DNA of 55,344 nt from JBCDJG01 sp038748065 (lineage in GTDB: Bacteria > Pseudomonadota > Gammaproteobacteria > Pseudomonadales > Halieaceae). The notes below the pieces were generated by a model. The model worked only from the letters and a program-made list of their open reading frames with translations, did not search any database and had not been told where the DNA came from. Positions 8,129-17,064 of this stretch are shown one piece after another; position 1 is the first letter of the stretch; every line of letters starts with the position of its first letter. Position numbers and translations under genes: made by a program. Location of the stretch: positions 1 through 55,344 of the forward strand of contig JBCDJG010000031.1 in the NCBI GenBank assembly GCA_038748065.1, in the 5' to 3' direction.

Positions 8129-9331
8129 CTACACGCGCTCAATAATGGTGGCAATGCCGATCCCGCCGCCGGCACACAGCGTCGCCAGGCCGGTATTCAG
8201 ATCGCGGCGCTCCATCTCATCGAGCAGGGTGCCGAGGATCATGGCGCCGGTCGCGCCAATCGGGTGGCCCATCGCAATCGCACCACCGTTGACGTTTATC
8301 TTGTCATCCGGCACGCCCATCAGGCGTTGGTAGCGCAGCACCACGGAGGCAAAGGCCTCATTGAGCTCGAACAGGTCGATGTCATCAACCGTCATACCCG
8401 CCAGTGCCAGCGCTTTCTCTGATGCTAGCGCAGGGCCAGCCAACATGATGGTCGGCTCGGAACCGGTAACGGCACAGGCGCGGATGCGTGCGCGCGGCTT
8501 GAGGCCCTGGGCTTCGCCGGCGGCGCGATTGCCGAGCAGCACCAGGGCCGCGCCATCAACCACACCCGAAGAATTGCCGGGCGTGTGAATACATTCCACG
8601 CGCTCCACCTCGGGATACTTGAACTTAAGGAAATCACCGTGGCCAAAGTCGTTGAACATGGTGAAGGAGGGCTTGAGCTTTGCCAGCCCCTCCATGTTGG
8701 TCGGGCGAATCAGTTCGTCGTGATCCAGCACAGTCACGCCGTTGATATCCTTGACGGGCACAATCGAGCGATCAAAGTAACCCGCATCACGCGCGGCGGC
8801 AGCTCGCTGCTGCGACAAGCAGGCGTAGCGATCCACATCTTCGCGGCTGAATCCATCCAGCGTGGCCATCAGGTCTGCGCCCAGCCCCTGGGAAATCCCA
8901 TAGCTCTTCATTGCCACCCAGGCATCGCCAGCGGCGGCGCCGGAAGCACCGATGCCGAGCCGCGACATGCTTTCCACACCGCCGGCCGCACCCATGGATT
9001 CCATGCCTGACATGATCTTCATCGCCACCGTGTTTACCGCATCCAGGCCACCAGCGCAGTAGCGATGCAGCTGCGCTCCGACCGTGACATCATCCCAGCT
9101 GGAATAAACAAGCGCCGTCTTGGCGATATTCTGGCCCTGTTCGTTAACCGGTTCGCCCGTCGCCAGCACCACATCCTCAACCTGCGTTGTGTCGAGCTCA
9201 TGGCGCTCTTTCATCGCCTCCAGCAGGTTGGTCACGAGGTCAATGGGCTTGACCTCGTAAAGTCCACCGCCGGGCTTGCCTTTGCCTCGCGGGGTGCGGA
9301 TCGCATCGAAAATCAGCGCGTCGTTACTCAC
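8129..9331 (-). CDS. Acetyl-CoA C-acyltransferase (thiolase, FadI/FadA-like)
   Basis: The 400-aa thiolase has the acyl-accepting cysteine in HRYCAGGLDA (Cys92), the NEAFA loop, the histidine of GGAIAMGHPIGATGA and the second catalytic cysteine in TLCAGGGIG. It cleaves 3-ketoacyl-CoA in the last step of beta-oxidation and is the partner of the downstream hydratase/dehydrogenase. Translation begins at GTG with AGGGAG 8-9 bases upstream. The nucleophile context CAGG, rather than the more common CSSG, is a variant of unknown effect. Confidence 0.95.
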   Translation of the reverse strand: MSNDALIFDAIRTPRGKGKPGGGLYEVKPIDLVTNLLEAMKERHELDTTQVEDVVLATGEPVNEQGQNIAKTALVYSSWDDVTVGAQLHRYCAGGLDAVNTVAMKIMSGMESMGAAGGVESMSRLGIGASGAAAGDAWVAMKSYGISQGLGADLMATLDGFSREDVDRYACLSQQRAAAARDAGYFDRSIVPVKDINGVTVLDHDELIRPTNMEGLAKLKPSFTMFNDFGHGDFLKFKYPEVERVECIHTPGNSSGVVDGAALVLLGNRAAGEAQGLKPRARIRACAVTGSEPTIMLAGPALASEKALALAGMTVDDIDLFELNEAFASVVLRYQRLMGVPDDKINVNGGAIAMGHPIGATGAMILGTLLDEMERRDLNTGLATLCAGGGIGIATIIERV

Positions 9332-9414
9332 GGTATTGCTCCCTTGAATTCAGAGGCGACAACATACCGGAAGGCTGTGTCGCGACAAGCGTCTCTCGAC
9401 CAATTCAAAGAAGC

Positions 9415-9430
9415 GTTCAGTCAGTTGAAC
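9415..9430. promoter_or_regulatory. Short dyad upstream of the beta-oxidation operon
   Basis: GTTCA-N6-TGAAC forms an inverted repeat about 85-100 bases upstream of the thiolase start. It resembles a degenerate PsrA-type fatty-acid operator in its outer halves only. This is weak evidence. Confidence 0.25.
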
Positions 9431-9490
9431 TGCCCGCAGCCGCCAACTGTGTCAATCGGCCACCGGGCACTGACATATCTCGCCAGCGAC

Positions 9491-9538
9491 GGGGTTAGCG
9501 ACAGGGTTGGCGACGTGGTTAGCGCCAGAGTTGGCCCC
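9491..9538. repeat. Four degenerate 12-bp tandem repeats
   Basis: Units at 9491, 9503, 9515 and 9527 read ggggttagcgac, agggttggcgac, gtggttagcgcc and agagttggcccc. They lie in the 250-bp gap between the thiolase start and the mini-porin. The period matches about one helical turn. Apart from these repeats and the dyad at 9415 I see nothing in the gap. Confidence 0.7.
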
Positions 9539-9587
9539 ATGCGGCCCGCGCTGGCATGATGTGTCCAGCTCAAGGATGCACCGCACA

Positions 9588-9992
9588 GTGAACCTCAAAC
9601 CCTGCCCGCGATATCGGGCTCATTACCTCCCGCTGTCTCTCGGATACCTGCTGCTGGCAGCGAGCCCGCAGACCACTGCCGAGGAAAGTTCAGCCTGGAC
9701 ATACGGCTCGCGGGGCTGGGAATGGAGCAACGAGAGTACAGGTAGTTATCTCTGGGCTGGCCTGCGCATGCAAAGCCGCTTCAATACCCGTGAGAACGAT
9801 CCGCTGGAGGTCGACGACCTGCTCGAAGACAGCGACGCCGGCCAGAACAACGAGATTTCCGCCGCAGTGAACTGGTTCTTTCGCGGTCACCGCAACAAGC
9901 TGACCGTGGACGTTTCCTACCTCGACATTTCAGAAGACGATCTCGATGAAAATGACCTGCGCTTCCGGGTGCAGTGGGACCTGTCACTCTAG
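9588..9992 (+). CDS. Miniature porin-like outer-membrane protein (OprO/OprP C-terminus type)
   Basis: The product is about 134 aa with a signal peptide (hydrophobic LPLSLGYLLLAAS). The mature part opens with a strand-like segment (GSYLWAGLRMQSRFN). It closes with AAVNWFFRGHRNKLTVDVSY and FRVQWDLSL, which match the last strands of phosphate-selective porins O and P. Such porins are usually 350-450 aa, so the middle of the barrel is absent. I chose GTG 9588 because AAGGA lies 11 bases upstream; ATG 9576 is the alternative. It may be a deletion relic with an intact frame or a true small barrel. Confidence 0.65.
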   Translation: MNLKPCPRYRAHYLPLSLGYLLLAASPQTTAEESSAWTYGSRGWEWSNESTGSYLWAGLRMQSRFNTRENDPLEVDDLLEDSDAGQNNEISAAVNWFFRGHRNKLTVDVSYLDISEDDLDENDLRFRVQWDLSL

Positions 9993-10061
9993 GGCGTCCA
10001 AGCGCTGCTGACACGCTCGCAACTATGGTAGTCTCTCCCTCTCTTTTTCAGGGGCTGCACC

Positions 10062-10847
10062 ATGGAACAACTGCAAGCGATTCTCGCCAAGTTCAACGTC
10101 TGGGGAGACGTCCTGCTCAGTGCGCTGCTAGCGATGGTTGGTGGCATCGTCCTTATCTTCTTGCTTTACCGCCTGGTGTCGAAGGTGGTCGAGCCCGGCT
10201 CCAAGTACTCCCGGGTGGTCAAGGTCTTCTTTGGCGGCGTTTATGCCATGATCCTCGTGATCACCGTGCTGGTGGCGGCCGAAGCGGCCCTCGGCTACGA
10301 CCTCAGCGGCGTCGGCGGTATCGCCATGCTGGTCGTGATTGTCGGCTCGGTGCTGGTGTTCTTCCTGCTGCCCTTTCTGCCGCGGCTGCCGTTTGTCCCG
10401 GGCGACATGGTCAAGATCCGGGACATGATCGGTACCATCGATGCCATCACCGCCTACCAGGTCGTGATCCGCACCTTTGACGGCCAGATCGTTTACATGC
10501 CCACCGCTCTGGCGGTAGCCAGCCCCATCGTGAATTTCAGCCACACGCCAAACCGACGCGTGGAGCTTAACCTTGAGGTCACCGGCAGCAGCGACATCGA
10601 GCGCGCCCGCAGCATTGTGCTGGAGCTCATGAACAACGATCACCGTACCCTGGCAGACCCAGCTCCCGCAGCCTTTGTGACCGGTGCAGAGGATGGCAAA
10701 GTTACCCTGTTTGCCTTTGCCTGGGTCGCCAATGCCGACTGGTTCCCGACCCGTGATGCGCTCTTTGTCGCAACGGTCGCAGCCTTGAATGCCGATTCCA
10801 CGGTCGACCTCGCGTTGCCCCGGATGGAACTGATTGAGAACTGGTAG
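10062..10847 (+). CDS. Small-conductance mechanosensitive channel family (MscS) protein
   Basis: The product is 261 aa with three hydrophobic helices (about 15-38, 55-80 and 88-110). They are followed by the MscS beta domain signature PFVPGDMVKIRDMIGTIDAI and the region GQIVYMPTALAVASPIVNFS. A C-terminal alpha/beta domain completes the inner-membrane channel. The length is close to that of minimal MscS. The expected role is solute release on hypo-osmotic shock. AGGGG precedes the ATG. The helicase gene begins 10 bases after its stop, so they may be co-transcribed. Confidence 0.88.
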   Translation: MEQLQAILAKFNVWGDVLLSALLAMVGGIVLIFLLYRLVSKVVEPGSKYSRVVKVFFGGVYAMILVITVLVAAEAALGYDLSGVGGIAMLVVIVGSVLVFFLLPFLPRLPFVPGDMVKIRDMIGTIDAITAYQVVIRTFDGQIVYMPTALAVASPIVNFSHTPNRRVELNLEVTGSSDIERARSIVLELMNNDHRTLADPAPAAFVTGAEDGKVTLFAFAWVANADWFPTRDALFVATVAALNADSTVDLALPRMELIENW

Positions 10848-10856
10848 CAGCACGCA

Positions 10857-12851
10857 GTGACCGAGCTAAACCCTCGCCAGCGCGAGGCCGTACGCTATAT
10901 CGATGGGCCGTTGCTGGTGTTGGCCGGGGCCGGCTCCGGCAAGACCAGCGTTATCACGCGAAAGATTGCCTACCTCGTCGAGGATTGCGGCAAGCGCGCC
11001 GACCGCATCGCGGCGGTCACCTTCACCAACAAGGCAGCTAGAGAGATGCGCGATCGCGTCGGCAAGCTGCTCGGCATTCGCGCAGAAGGCCTGATGGTCA
11101 GCACCTTTCACCAGCTCGGCCTGCGCATCATCCGGGAGGAGCGCAAGACGCTCGAGCTGAAGAACGGCTTCAGCATTTTTGATGGCGAGGACACGCGGAA
11201 TCTCATTCGTGACCTGCTGATCCAGGAGCATGGCGCCGAGGGCGATCAGGCGCCTGTCATCCAGCAGCGCATCTCGCAGTGGAAGAACGATGGCAAACTG
11301 CCGCCGGAAGCACTGGCAGAGGCCAAGGGCCCGGCTGACCTGCTTTGCGCCCAGGCCTACCAGCGCTACCAGCGCGCACTGCAAGCCTACAACGCACTGG
11401 ACTTCGATGACCTCATCCTGAAACCCACGGTGCTGTTCCAGCACCACCCGGAGGTACTCGAGCGCTGGCAGAACCGACTGCACTACCTGCTGGTCGATGA
11501 ATACCAGGACACTAACGCCAGCCAGTACCTCCTGGTTCGCCAGCTGGTAGGCGTGCGCGGCGCACTCACAGTAGTCGGCGATGACGACCAGTCGATCTAT
11601 GCCTGGCGCGGAGCCCGGCCCGAGAATCTCGCCCAGCTACAGGCGGACTTCCCCGGCCTCAAGGTCACGAAGCTTGAACAGAACTATCGCTCGACCTCGC
11701 GCATACTGAAGGCCGCCAACACCCTCATTGCCAACAACGAACACGTTTTCGACAAGTCGCTATGGTCTGAGTTGGGCTACGGTGACCCGCTCCGCGTGAT
11801 TCGCTGTGATGACGAAAACGCCGAGGCGGACCAGGTGGTGGCCGAGATTCTCGATCACAAGCTGCGCAAGCGAACCCGCTTCGGCGACTACGCCGTCCTG
11901 TATCGCGGCAACCATCAGGCGCGACCGCTGGAACTGGCGCTGCAGCAACAGCAGGTGCCGTACCAGATGAGCGGCGGCACATCCTTCTTTGCCCGCAATG
12001 AAGTGAAGGATGTCATGGCCTATCTGCGCCTGCTGATCAATGAAAACGATGACAACGCTTTCCTGCGCATCGCCAATGTGCCGCGCCGCAAGCTAGGCGC
12101 GGCAACCCTGGAAGCGCTGGGCCAGTTTGCCAACAGCCAGCACTGCAGCCTCAACCAGGCAATCAGTCGGCTCAGCGATGGCCAATTACCGGAGGCCGGC
12201 CTGCGTCGCCTGTGCGAGTTCAGCCAATGGCTTGGCACGAGCCGCCAGCGCTGCCAGGGCGAACGTAGCGTTTCCGGCATTCGTCAACTGCTGCGCGACA
12301 TCGACTACGAAGGATGGCTGAACCAGATCAGCTCATCAGAGGATGTCGCCGAGCGTCGTATGGGCAACGTACATTTCCTGCTGGATAGCCTTCAGCGGGT
12401 GATGACGGAAGACGCTGTCGGCCTGGACGAGGCGATCAGCCGGCTGGTATTGCGCGACCTGATGGAACAGCAGGAAGAAGAGAATGCCCAACCGGATAGC
12501 GTCCAGCTCATGACGCTGCACGCATCCAAGGGGCTCGAATTCCCGCATGTGTTTATCATGGGCATGGAAGAAAACCTGTTGCCGCACCGGGCGAGTATTG
12601 AGGAAGACGGTATCGCTGAGGAGCGCCGGCTGGCTTACGTGGGCATCACCCGGGCACAGCAGACGCTGGCAATGACACTGGCACGCAAGCGCCGCCAGTT
12701 TGGCGAATTGATCGACTGTGAACCGAGCCGCTTTATCGATGAGCTACCGGCTGACGACCTGCAGTGGCAAGGCGGGGACGCCGCGGACGAGGCTGCCAAT
12801 GAAACGCGGGGGCAGGAAACCCTGGCTGGCCTGAAAGACCTTTTTGCCTGA
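10857..12851 (+). CDS. rep: ATP-dependent DNA helicase Rep (UvrD/Rep superfamily 1)
   Basis: This 664-aa SF1A helicase has Walker A AGAGSGKT (residues 23-30), motif Ia FTNKAAREM, Walker B LLVDEYQDTN, motif III GDDDQSIYAWRGA, motif V TLHASKGLEF and motif VI RRLAYVGITRAQ. The start NPRQREAVRYIDGPLLVLAG matches Rep better than UvrD, and length is near the 673 aa of E. coli Rep. It unwinds DNA 3' to 5' and helps forks past bound proteins. Translation begins at GTG 10857. Confidence 0.92.
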   Translation: MTELNPRQREAVRYIDGPLLVLAGAGSGKTSVITRKIAYLVEDCGKRADRIAAVTFTNKAAREMRDRVGKLLGIRAEGLMVSTFHQLGLRIIREERKTLELKNGFSIFDGEDTRNLIRDLLIQEHGAEGDQAPVIQQRISQWKNDGKLPPEALAEAKGPADLLCAQAYQRYQRALQAYNALDFDDLILKPTVLFQHHPEVLERWQNRLHYLLVDEYQDTNASQYLLVRQLVGVRGALTVVGDDDQSIYAWRGARPENLAQLQADFPGLKVTKLEQNYRSTSRILKAANTLIANNEHVFDKSLWSELGYGDPLRVIRCDDENAEADQVVAEILDHKLRKRTRFGDYAVLYRGNHQARPLELALQQQQVPYQMSGGTSFFARNEVKDVMAYLRLLINENDDNAFLRIANVPRRKLGAATLEALGQFANSQHCSLNQAISRLSDGQLPEAGLRRLCEFSQWLGTSRQRCQGERSVSGIRQLLRDIDYEGWLNQISSSEDVAERRMGNVHFLLDSLQRVMTEDAVGLDEAISRLVLRDLMEQQEEENAQPDSVQLMTLHASKGLEFPHVFIMGMEENLLPHRASIEEDGIAEERRLAYVGITRAQQTLAMTLARKRRQFGELIDCEPSRFIDELPADDLQWQGGDAADEAANETRGQETLAGLKDLFA

Positions 12852-12868
12852 AGTCGCGGTGCACGCAT

Positions 12869-12902
12869 AAAAAAGCCCGCGATAGCATCGCCATCGCGGG
12901 CT
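12869..12902 (-). terminator. Rho-independent terminator of the peroxiredoxin gene
   Basis: A 10-bp perfect stem (AGCCCGCGAT / ATCGCGGGCT) with a 9-nt loop is followed on the minus strand by six T residues. It lies 19 bases beyond the peroxiredoxin stop. There is no T run on the plus strand, so it is not an obvious terminator for rep. Confidence 0.88.
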
Positions 12903-12920
12903 GATTGAATGCTTGGCGTT

Positions 12921-13493
12921 TTAGCCTTCGAAGGCCTTACGGGGTGCTGAGACGCCTTCGGACTCGGTACCCTTAAGGTAGGCCAGCATGGTGTCTGCAT
13001 CGGACACCTCGAAGGGGTCGGTGGGGCAGTTGTCGTCGAAATCTGGTTCTACAAAGATCTTCTCGATCTTGCAGTCGTCGACAAGCATGGAGTAGCGCCA
13101 GGAGCGCATACCGAAGCCCAGGTTGGCCTTGTCGACCAGCATGCCCATTTTCCGCGTGAACTCACCGGAACCGTCGGGCAGCAGCGTGATGTTCTTGTTG
13201 TCCAGCGACTGGCCCCACTTGAACATGACGAAGGCATCATTGACGGACAGGCAGATGATCTCGTTTACACCCTGCGCCGCGAACTCGTCGAACAGTTCGT
13301 CATAGCGGGGCAGGTGGTTGGAGGAGCAGGTCGGCGTGAAGGCGCCGGGCAGAGCGAAGAGGACGACTTTCTTGCCGCCAAAGATGTCGGCGCTGGTCTT
13401 ATCTTCCCAGCGGAATGGGTTTTCACCCTCTACAGACTCATCCCGTACGCGGGTTTTGAAGACAACATTGGGTACACGTTCGATGGCGCTCAT
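12921..13493 (-). CDS. Peroxiredoxin (Prx5 / type II, AhpC-TSA superfamily)
   Basis: This 190-aa thiol peroxidase has the peroxidatic motif LPGAFTPTCS (Cys56). Further cysteines at 81, 141 and 156 could act in resolution. The end FEVSDADTML matches the peroxiredoxin half of bacterial peroxiredoxin-glutaredoxin hybrids, but the protein stops there, so an external glutaredoxin would be needed. The frame is open to 13538, but GGAGC six bases before ATG 13493 fixes the start. It is monocistronic, with a terminator downstream, and should reduce H2O2 and organic peroxides in the cytosol. Confidence 0.92.
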   Translation of the reverse strand: MSAIERVPNVVFKTRVRDESVEGENPFRWEDKTSADIFGGKKVVLFALPGAFTPTCSSNHLPRYDELFDEFAAQGVNEIICLSVNDAFVMFKWGQSLDNKNITLLPDGSGEFTRKMGMLVDKANLGFGMRSWRYSMLVDDCKIEKIFVEPDFDDNCPTDPFEVSDADTMLAYLKGTESEGVSAPRKAFEG

Positions 13494-13566
13494 GGCTTGC
13501 TCCGTTTGAATGAAAGGCGAGACTTTGTAAGGCCGCAAGGCTAAGGTGTATCAAGCTATAGGTAAA

Positions 13567-13603
13567 TTTGATTGTGCGTATCGCATTAATTTAGATTTTC
13601 TAT
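13567..13603 (-). promoter_or_regulatory. Possible degenerate OxyR-type site upstream of peroxiredoxin
   Basis: On the minus strand the region reads ATAG-N7-AAAT-N7-ATAC-N7-CAAA, which keeps the 11-bp period of the OxyR pattern ATAG-N7-CTAT-N7-ATAG-N7-CTAT. Only the first and third boxes match well. The position, 75-110 bases upstream of the start, fits an activator. It is a weak candidate. Confidence 0.25.
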
Positions 13604-13617
13604 CAGAGGCCCCTCGC

Positions 13618-13885
13618 ATGAACGCGAGCATTCCAGGACGCTTCAACGGCTCACCCGATGTCGACATGCTCGTTGACGACGCTAACGCCAAGGGCGAGAT
13701 TGTCTGGAGCGCGCAGGACGGCTATGCGACAGGTGGTGCAAGGCAAACCCGTGTCTGAAGGGCAAGCGGCCGAGGCGCTTCAGCAGTTGGAGATAATTTA
13801 CGACGGGCACTGCCCGGTCTGCCCCATCCTCGTCCAGATGAGGAAGGCCTTACTCTTTATTCTGGGCCGCAAGCAAATCGAGTAG
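13618..13885 (+). pseudogene. Degraded DCC-family (DUF393) thiol-disulfide oxidoreductase remnant
   Basis: In the frame ending at 13885, EIIYDGHCPVCPILVQM carries the DGxCPxC signature that begins DCC-family proteins. It is followed after only a few residues by RKALLFILGRKQIE and a stop, giving about 53 aa against the usual 110-150. A second short frame (13618-13758, 46 aa, preceded by AGAGG) overlaps it. I read this as a gene with an internal deletion or frameshifts. A genuine small protein cannot be excluded. The stretch 13494-13929 contains nothing else coding that I can support. Confidence 0.4.
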
Positions 13886-13929
13886 GCCTGTGCCTTTACA
13901 CTTGCGCGGACACACCTGCTCAAATTCTC

Positions 13930-16900
13930 CTACGCGGTCGCGAACAGGCGTGACTTGATGCTCTCCCTCGAGCCCTGCACGATGGCGTAGAAGCCGGGGA
14001 TAAAGAAAGTTCCTACCAGCAGTGCCGCCAGCATGCCGCCGAATACGGTGATGCCCAGAGACATCTGCCCGAAGGCCCCCGCACCGCTAGCGAACACCAG
14101 TGGCAGGATGCCCAGGATGAATGAAATAGCCGTCATACACACCGCCCTGAATCGTAAGCGGCCGGCGGTCTGCGCGGCTTCAACGATCTCATCACCATCC
14201 TCTTCACGCCGCTTGCGGGCAAACTCGACGATCAGGATCGCGTTCTTCGCCGCCATACCAATGAGGAGCACCAGGCCGATCTGTGCGTAAAGATTCAGCG
14301 CCACGCCAGTCAACGCGAGTGCTGCAATCGCACCGCCAATCGCCATAGGCACCACCAGGATAATGGCGAAGGGTATCGACCAGCTTTCGTATTGCGCCAC
14401 GAGAAAAAGGTAAATGAAGATCAGCGCCAGGCCGAAAGCGAGAATGGCTGCAGAACCCGCCTCCCGCTCCTGGTAGGCAAGCCCTGTCCACTCGATGCGG
14501 TAACCACTGGGCAAGGTTCGCCCAGCGAGGTCTTCAAGGATCGACATAGACTGCCCTGAGCTGAAACCCTGCGGCACCGTGGCCAGGAGCGACGCGGAGC
14601 GATACAGGTTGAAGCGAGCGGCTATGTCCGGGCCCAGGATGGGTCGCGTTGTCACGAACGTACTCAGGGGAATCATCTCGCCCGCACTCGACTTCAGGTA
14701 AAAGTGATCGAGATCGGACAGGTCCGCACGATAGGGCGCCTCGGCCTGCATAATGACCTTGTAGGTCTGCCCGAACTTGTTGAAGTCGTTGATATACAGT
14801 GAGCCCATCTGGGCCTGAAGTGTGGCGAAAATTTCGCTCAGCGAGACCCCCAGGTTTTTGGCCTTAACCCGGTCCACGTCGATAAAGTACTGGGGCACGT
14901 TGGCCCGGTAGGTGCTGAAAACGTTGCTCAGGCCGGGCGTCTGGTTGCCGTCTACGATCATATTATTCACCACCGATGCGAGCTCGGCGGGGGACCGCGA
15001 CAGCGTATCCTGCAGCATCAATTCCAGCCCACCCACGGCGCCCATGCCGGATACCGTGGGCGGTGTTATCGCAAAGACCTGCGCCTCCGGCACCTGCTGG
15101 AAAGCGATGCCATTAATACGCTGAGCAACGCTGAACACCAGGTCTTGCTGGTCGGTGCGCTCATCCCAGTGTTTCAGCACTACAAAGAGCGTGCCGCCAT
15201 TACTTACCATCGCGCCCGTCAGGATTGAAAAGCCGGTAATCGCCGTTACCGTTTCGATCGCCGGATCCTGAGCCGCTATTGCTGCGACCTTATCCATGGC
15301 ATCCTTCGTGCGATTCAGCGAAGAGGCATCCGGCAGCTGTACATTAATCAACAGCGCGCCCTTGTCTTCATCGGGCACGAAACCTGTAGGGGTGGACAGT
15401 ACGCCGAAAGCGAGGGCGCCCATCCAGGCAGCAAACACCACCACAACCACCGACAGCTTGCGCAGTACCCAGGCCACCCCACGGGTGTAGCCTGCTGTGA
15501 CACGGTCGAAGCCGGCGGTAAAAGCCTGGTACCAGCGCGCTTCCTTGGCCTGCCCTGGCTTCAGCAGCAGACTGCAGAGGGCCGGGGCGAGCGTCAGCGC
15601 ATTCAATGAAGAAAAAAGCACGGCCACACAGATCGTGACCGCGAACTGCCGGTACATCTCGCCGGTGATACCCGGCAGCATGGCCACCGGCACAAAGACC
15701 GCCAATAGCACCAGGGTCGTGGCGATGACCGCACCGCCAACCTCCTGCATCGTAACGAGTGCCGCATCACGCGGCGCAAGCTCCGGATCCTCACGCAGGT
15801 GTCGATCGCAGTTTTCTACCACCAGGATGGCATCATCAACGACGATACCAATCGCGAGTATGAGGCCAAAGAGTGTGACCGTGTTAATCGACATACCCGT
15901 CAGCAGCAGGACCGCAAAGGTGGCGATCAGCGAGACCGGAATCGCCAGCGTAGGAACCAGCGTCGCGCGCCAGCTGCCGAGAAAGACGTAGGTGATCGCT
16001 ATCACCAGGGCTACCGCCGCGAACAGCGAGCTCACAACCTGCTGCACCGCTGTAGCGACATAGCGTGTGGTGTCGTAACCGATGACATAATCCAGGCCCG
16101 GGGGGAACTCCGCTGACAGCTCTTCCAGAAGCTGGTTAACGGATTCACCGGCCGCCAGGGCGTTGGCATCGGCCAGCTGGTACATGGCAAGGTTAACGGC
16201 CGGCTCGCCATTCGTCTCGCCGTAGAAGTTATAGTCCGACTGCCCCAGTTCGACCCGAGCCACGTCGCGCAGGTATATAGCTGATCCGTCAGCGCGAGCG
16301 CGTAGCACGATGTTGTTGAACTCTTCCACGTCCTGCAGACGGCCCTTGGTTTGCAGTGTGTACTCCGTTTGCAGCGTGCCATCAAAGGGCGGTGCGCCAA
16401 TCTTGCCTGCAGCCACCTGGATATTCTGCTCATTGAGTGCGTTGCGGATATCCACGACGGACAGAGACAGATTGGCCATCTTGTCGGGGTCCAGCCAGAG
16501 GCGCATGGAGTACGCAGCCTCGCCCAGGATCGTCGCACTGGAAATGCCTTCCAGGCGTGCGATGGCGTTCTGAATATTGATCTTGACGTAGTTCGAAATG
16601 AACTTGTAATCAAGGGAACCGTCGGGGGAGGTAAAGCTGATGATTTTCAGGATGTCCGGCGACTGCTCGTCCACCGACAGACCCATGGCCGCGACTTCGC
16701 TAGGCAGCATAGGCTCTGCCAGCTTGACGCGGTTTTGCACCCTGACCAGCGCCATATCGGGATCGGAGCCCACCTCGAAGGTCACGGTCAGGCTGTAGCT
16801 GCCGTCATTGGCGCTTTTGGACGACATGTAAATCATGTCCTCCACGCCGTTAACGGCGTCCTCGATAGGGGTCGCAACGGTTGCTTCCACGACCTCGGCG

Positions 16901-17061
16901 GAGGCACCAGGATAGGTTGCATTGACCACGATATTAGGGGGTGAAATAGCCGGGTACTCCGTCACCGGTAGCAGGTAGATCGACAACCCTCCCGCCAGAG
17001 ACAGCACAAGCGAGATCACCATGGCAAACTTGGGCCGCGCGATAAAGAAGGCACTGAACAT
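13930..17061 (-). CDS. RND efflux pump inner-membrane transporter, HAE1 (AcrB/MexB) family
   Basis: This 1043-aa protein has the classic layout: TM1 at the N-terminus, two large periplasmic loops and two blocks of helices. The proton-relay aspartates are in TM4 (GIVVDDAILVVEN) and the matching C-terminal helix is GMAAKNAILIVEFARKRRE. The expected role is drug or lipid-like compound export driven by protons, with the lipoprotein adaptor encoded immediately upstream (3-bp gap). No TolC-type outer-membrane channel and no regulator lie beside it, so it probably uses a channel encoded elsewhere. Confidence 0.95.
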   Translation of the reverse strand: MFSAFFIARPKFAMVISLVLSLAGGLSIYLLPVTEYPAISPPNIVVNATYPGASAEVVEATVATPIEDAVNGVEDMIYMSSKSANDGSYSLTVTFEVGSDPDMALVRVQNRVKLAEPMLPSEVAAMGLSVDEQSPDILKIISFTSPDGSLDYKFISNYVKINIQNAIARLEGISSATILGEAAYSMRLWLDPDKMANLSLSVVDIRNALNEQNIQVAAGKIGAPPFDGTLQTEYTLQTKGRLQDVEEFNNIVLRARADGSAIYLRDVARVELGQSDYNFYGETNGEPAVNLAMYQLADANALAAGESVNQLLEELSAEFPPGLDYVIGYDTTRYVATAVQQVVSSLFAAVALVIAITYVFLGSWRATLVPTLAIPVSLIATFAVLLLTGMSINTVTLFGLILAIGIVVDDAILVVENCDRHLREDPELAPRDAALVTMQEVGGAVIATTLVLLAVFVPVAMLPGITGEMYRQFAVTICVAVLFSSLNALTLAPALCSLLLKPGQAKEARWYQAFTAGFDRVTAGYTRGVAWVLRKLSVVVVVFAAWMGALAFGVLSTPTGFVPDEDKGALLINVQLPDASSLNRTKDAMDKVAAIAAQDPAIETVTAITGFSILTGAMVSNGGTLFVVLKHWDERTDQQDLVFSVAQRINGIAFQQVPEAQVFAITPPTVSGMGAVGGLELMLQDTLSRSPAELASVVNNMIVDGNQTPGLSNVFSTYRANVPQYFIDVDRVKAKNLGVSLSEIFATLQAQMGSLYINDFNKFGQTYKVIMQAEAPYRADLSDLDHFYLKSSAGEMIPLSTFVTTRPILGPDIAARFNLYRSASLLATVPQGFSSGQSMSILEDLAGRTLPSGYRIEWTGLAYQEREAGSAAILAFGLALIFIYLFLVAQYESWSIPFAIILVVPMAIGGAIAALALTGVALNLYAQIGLVLLIGMAAKNAILIVEFARKRREEDGDEIVEAAQTAGRLRFRAVCMTAISFILGILPLVFASGAGAFGQMSLGITVFGGMLAALLVGTFFIPGFYAIVQGSRESIKSRLFATA

Positions 17062-17064
17062 AAC

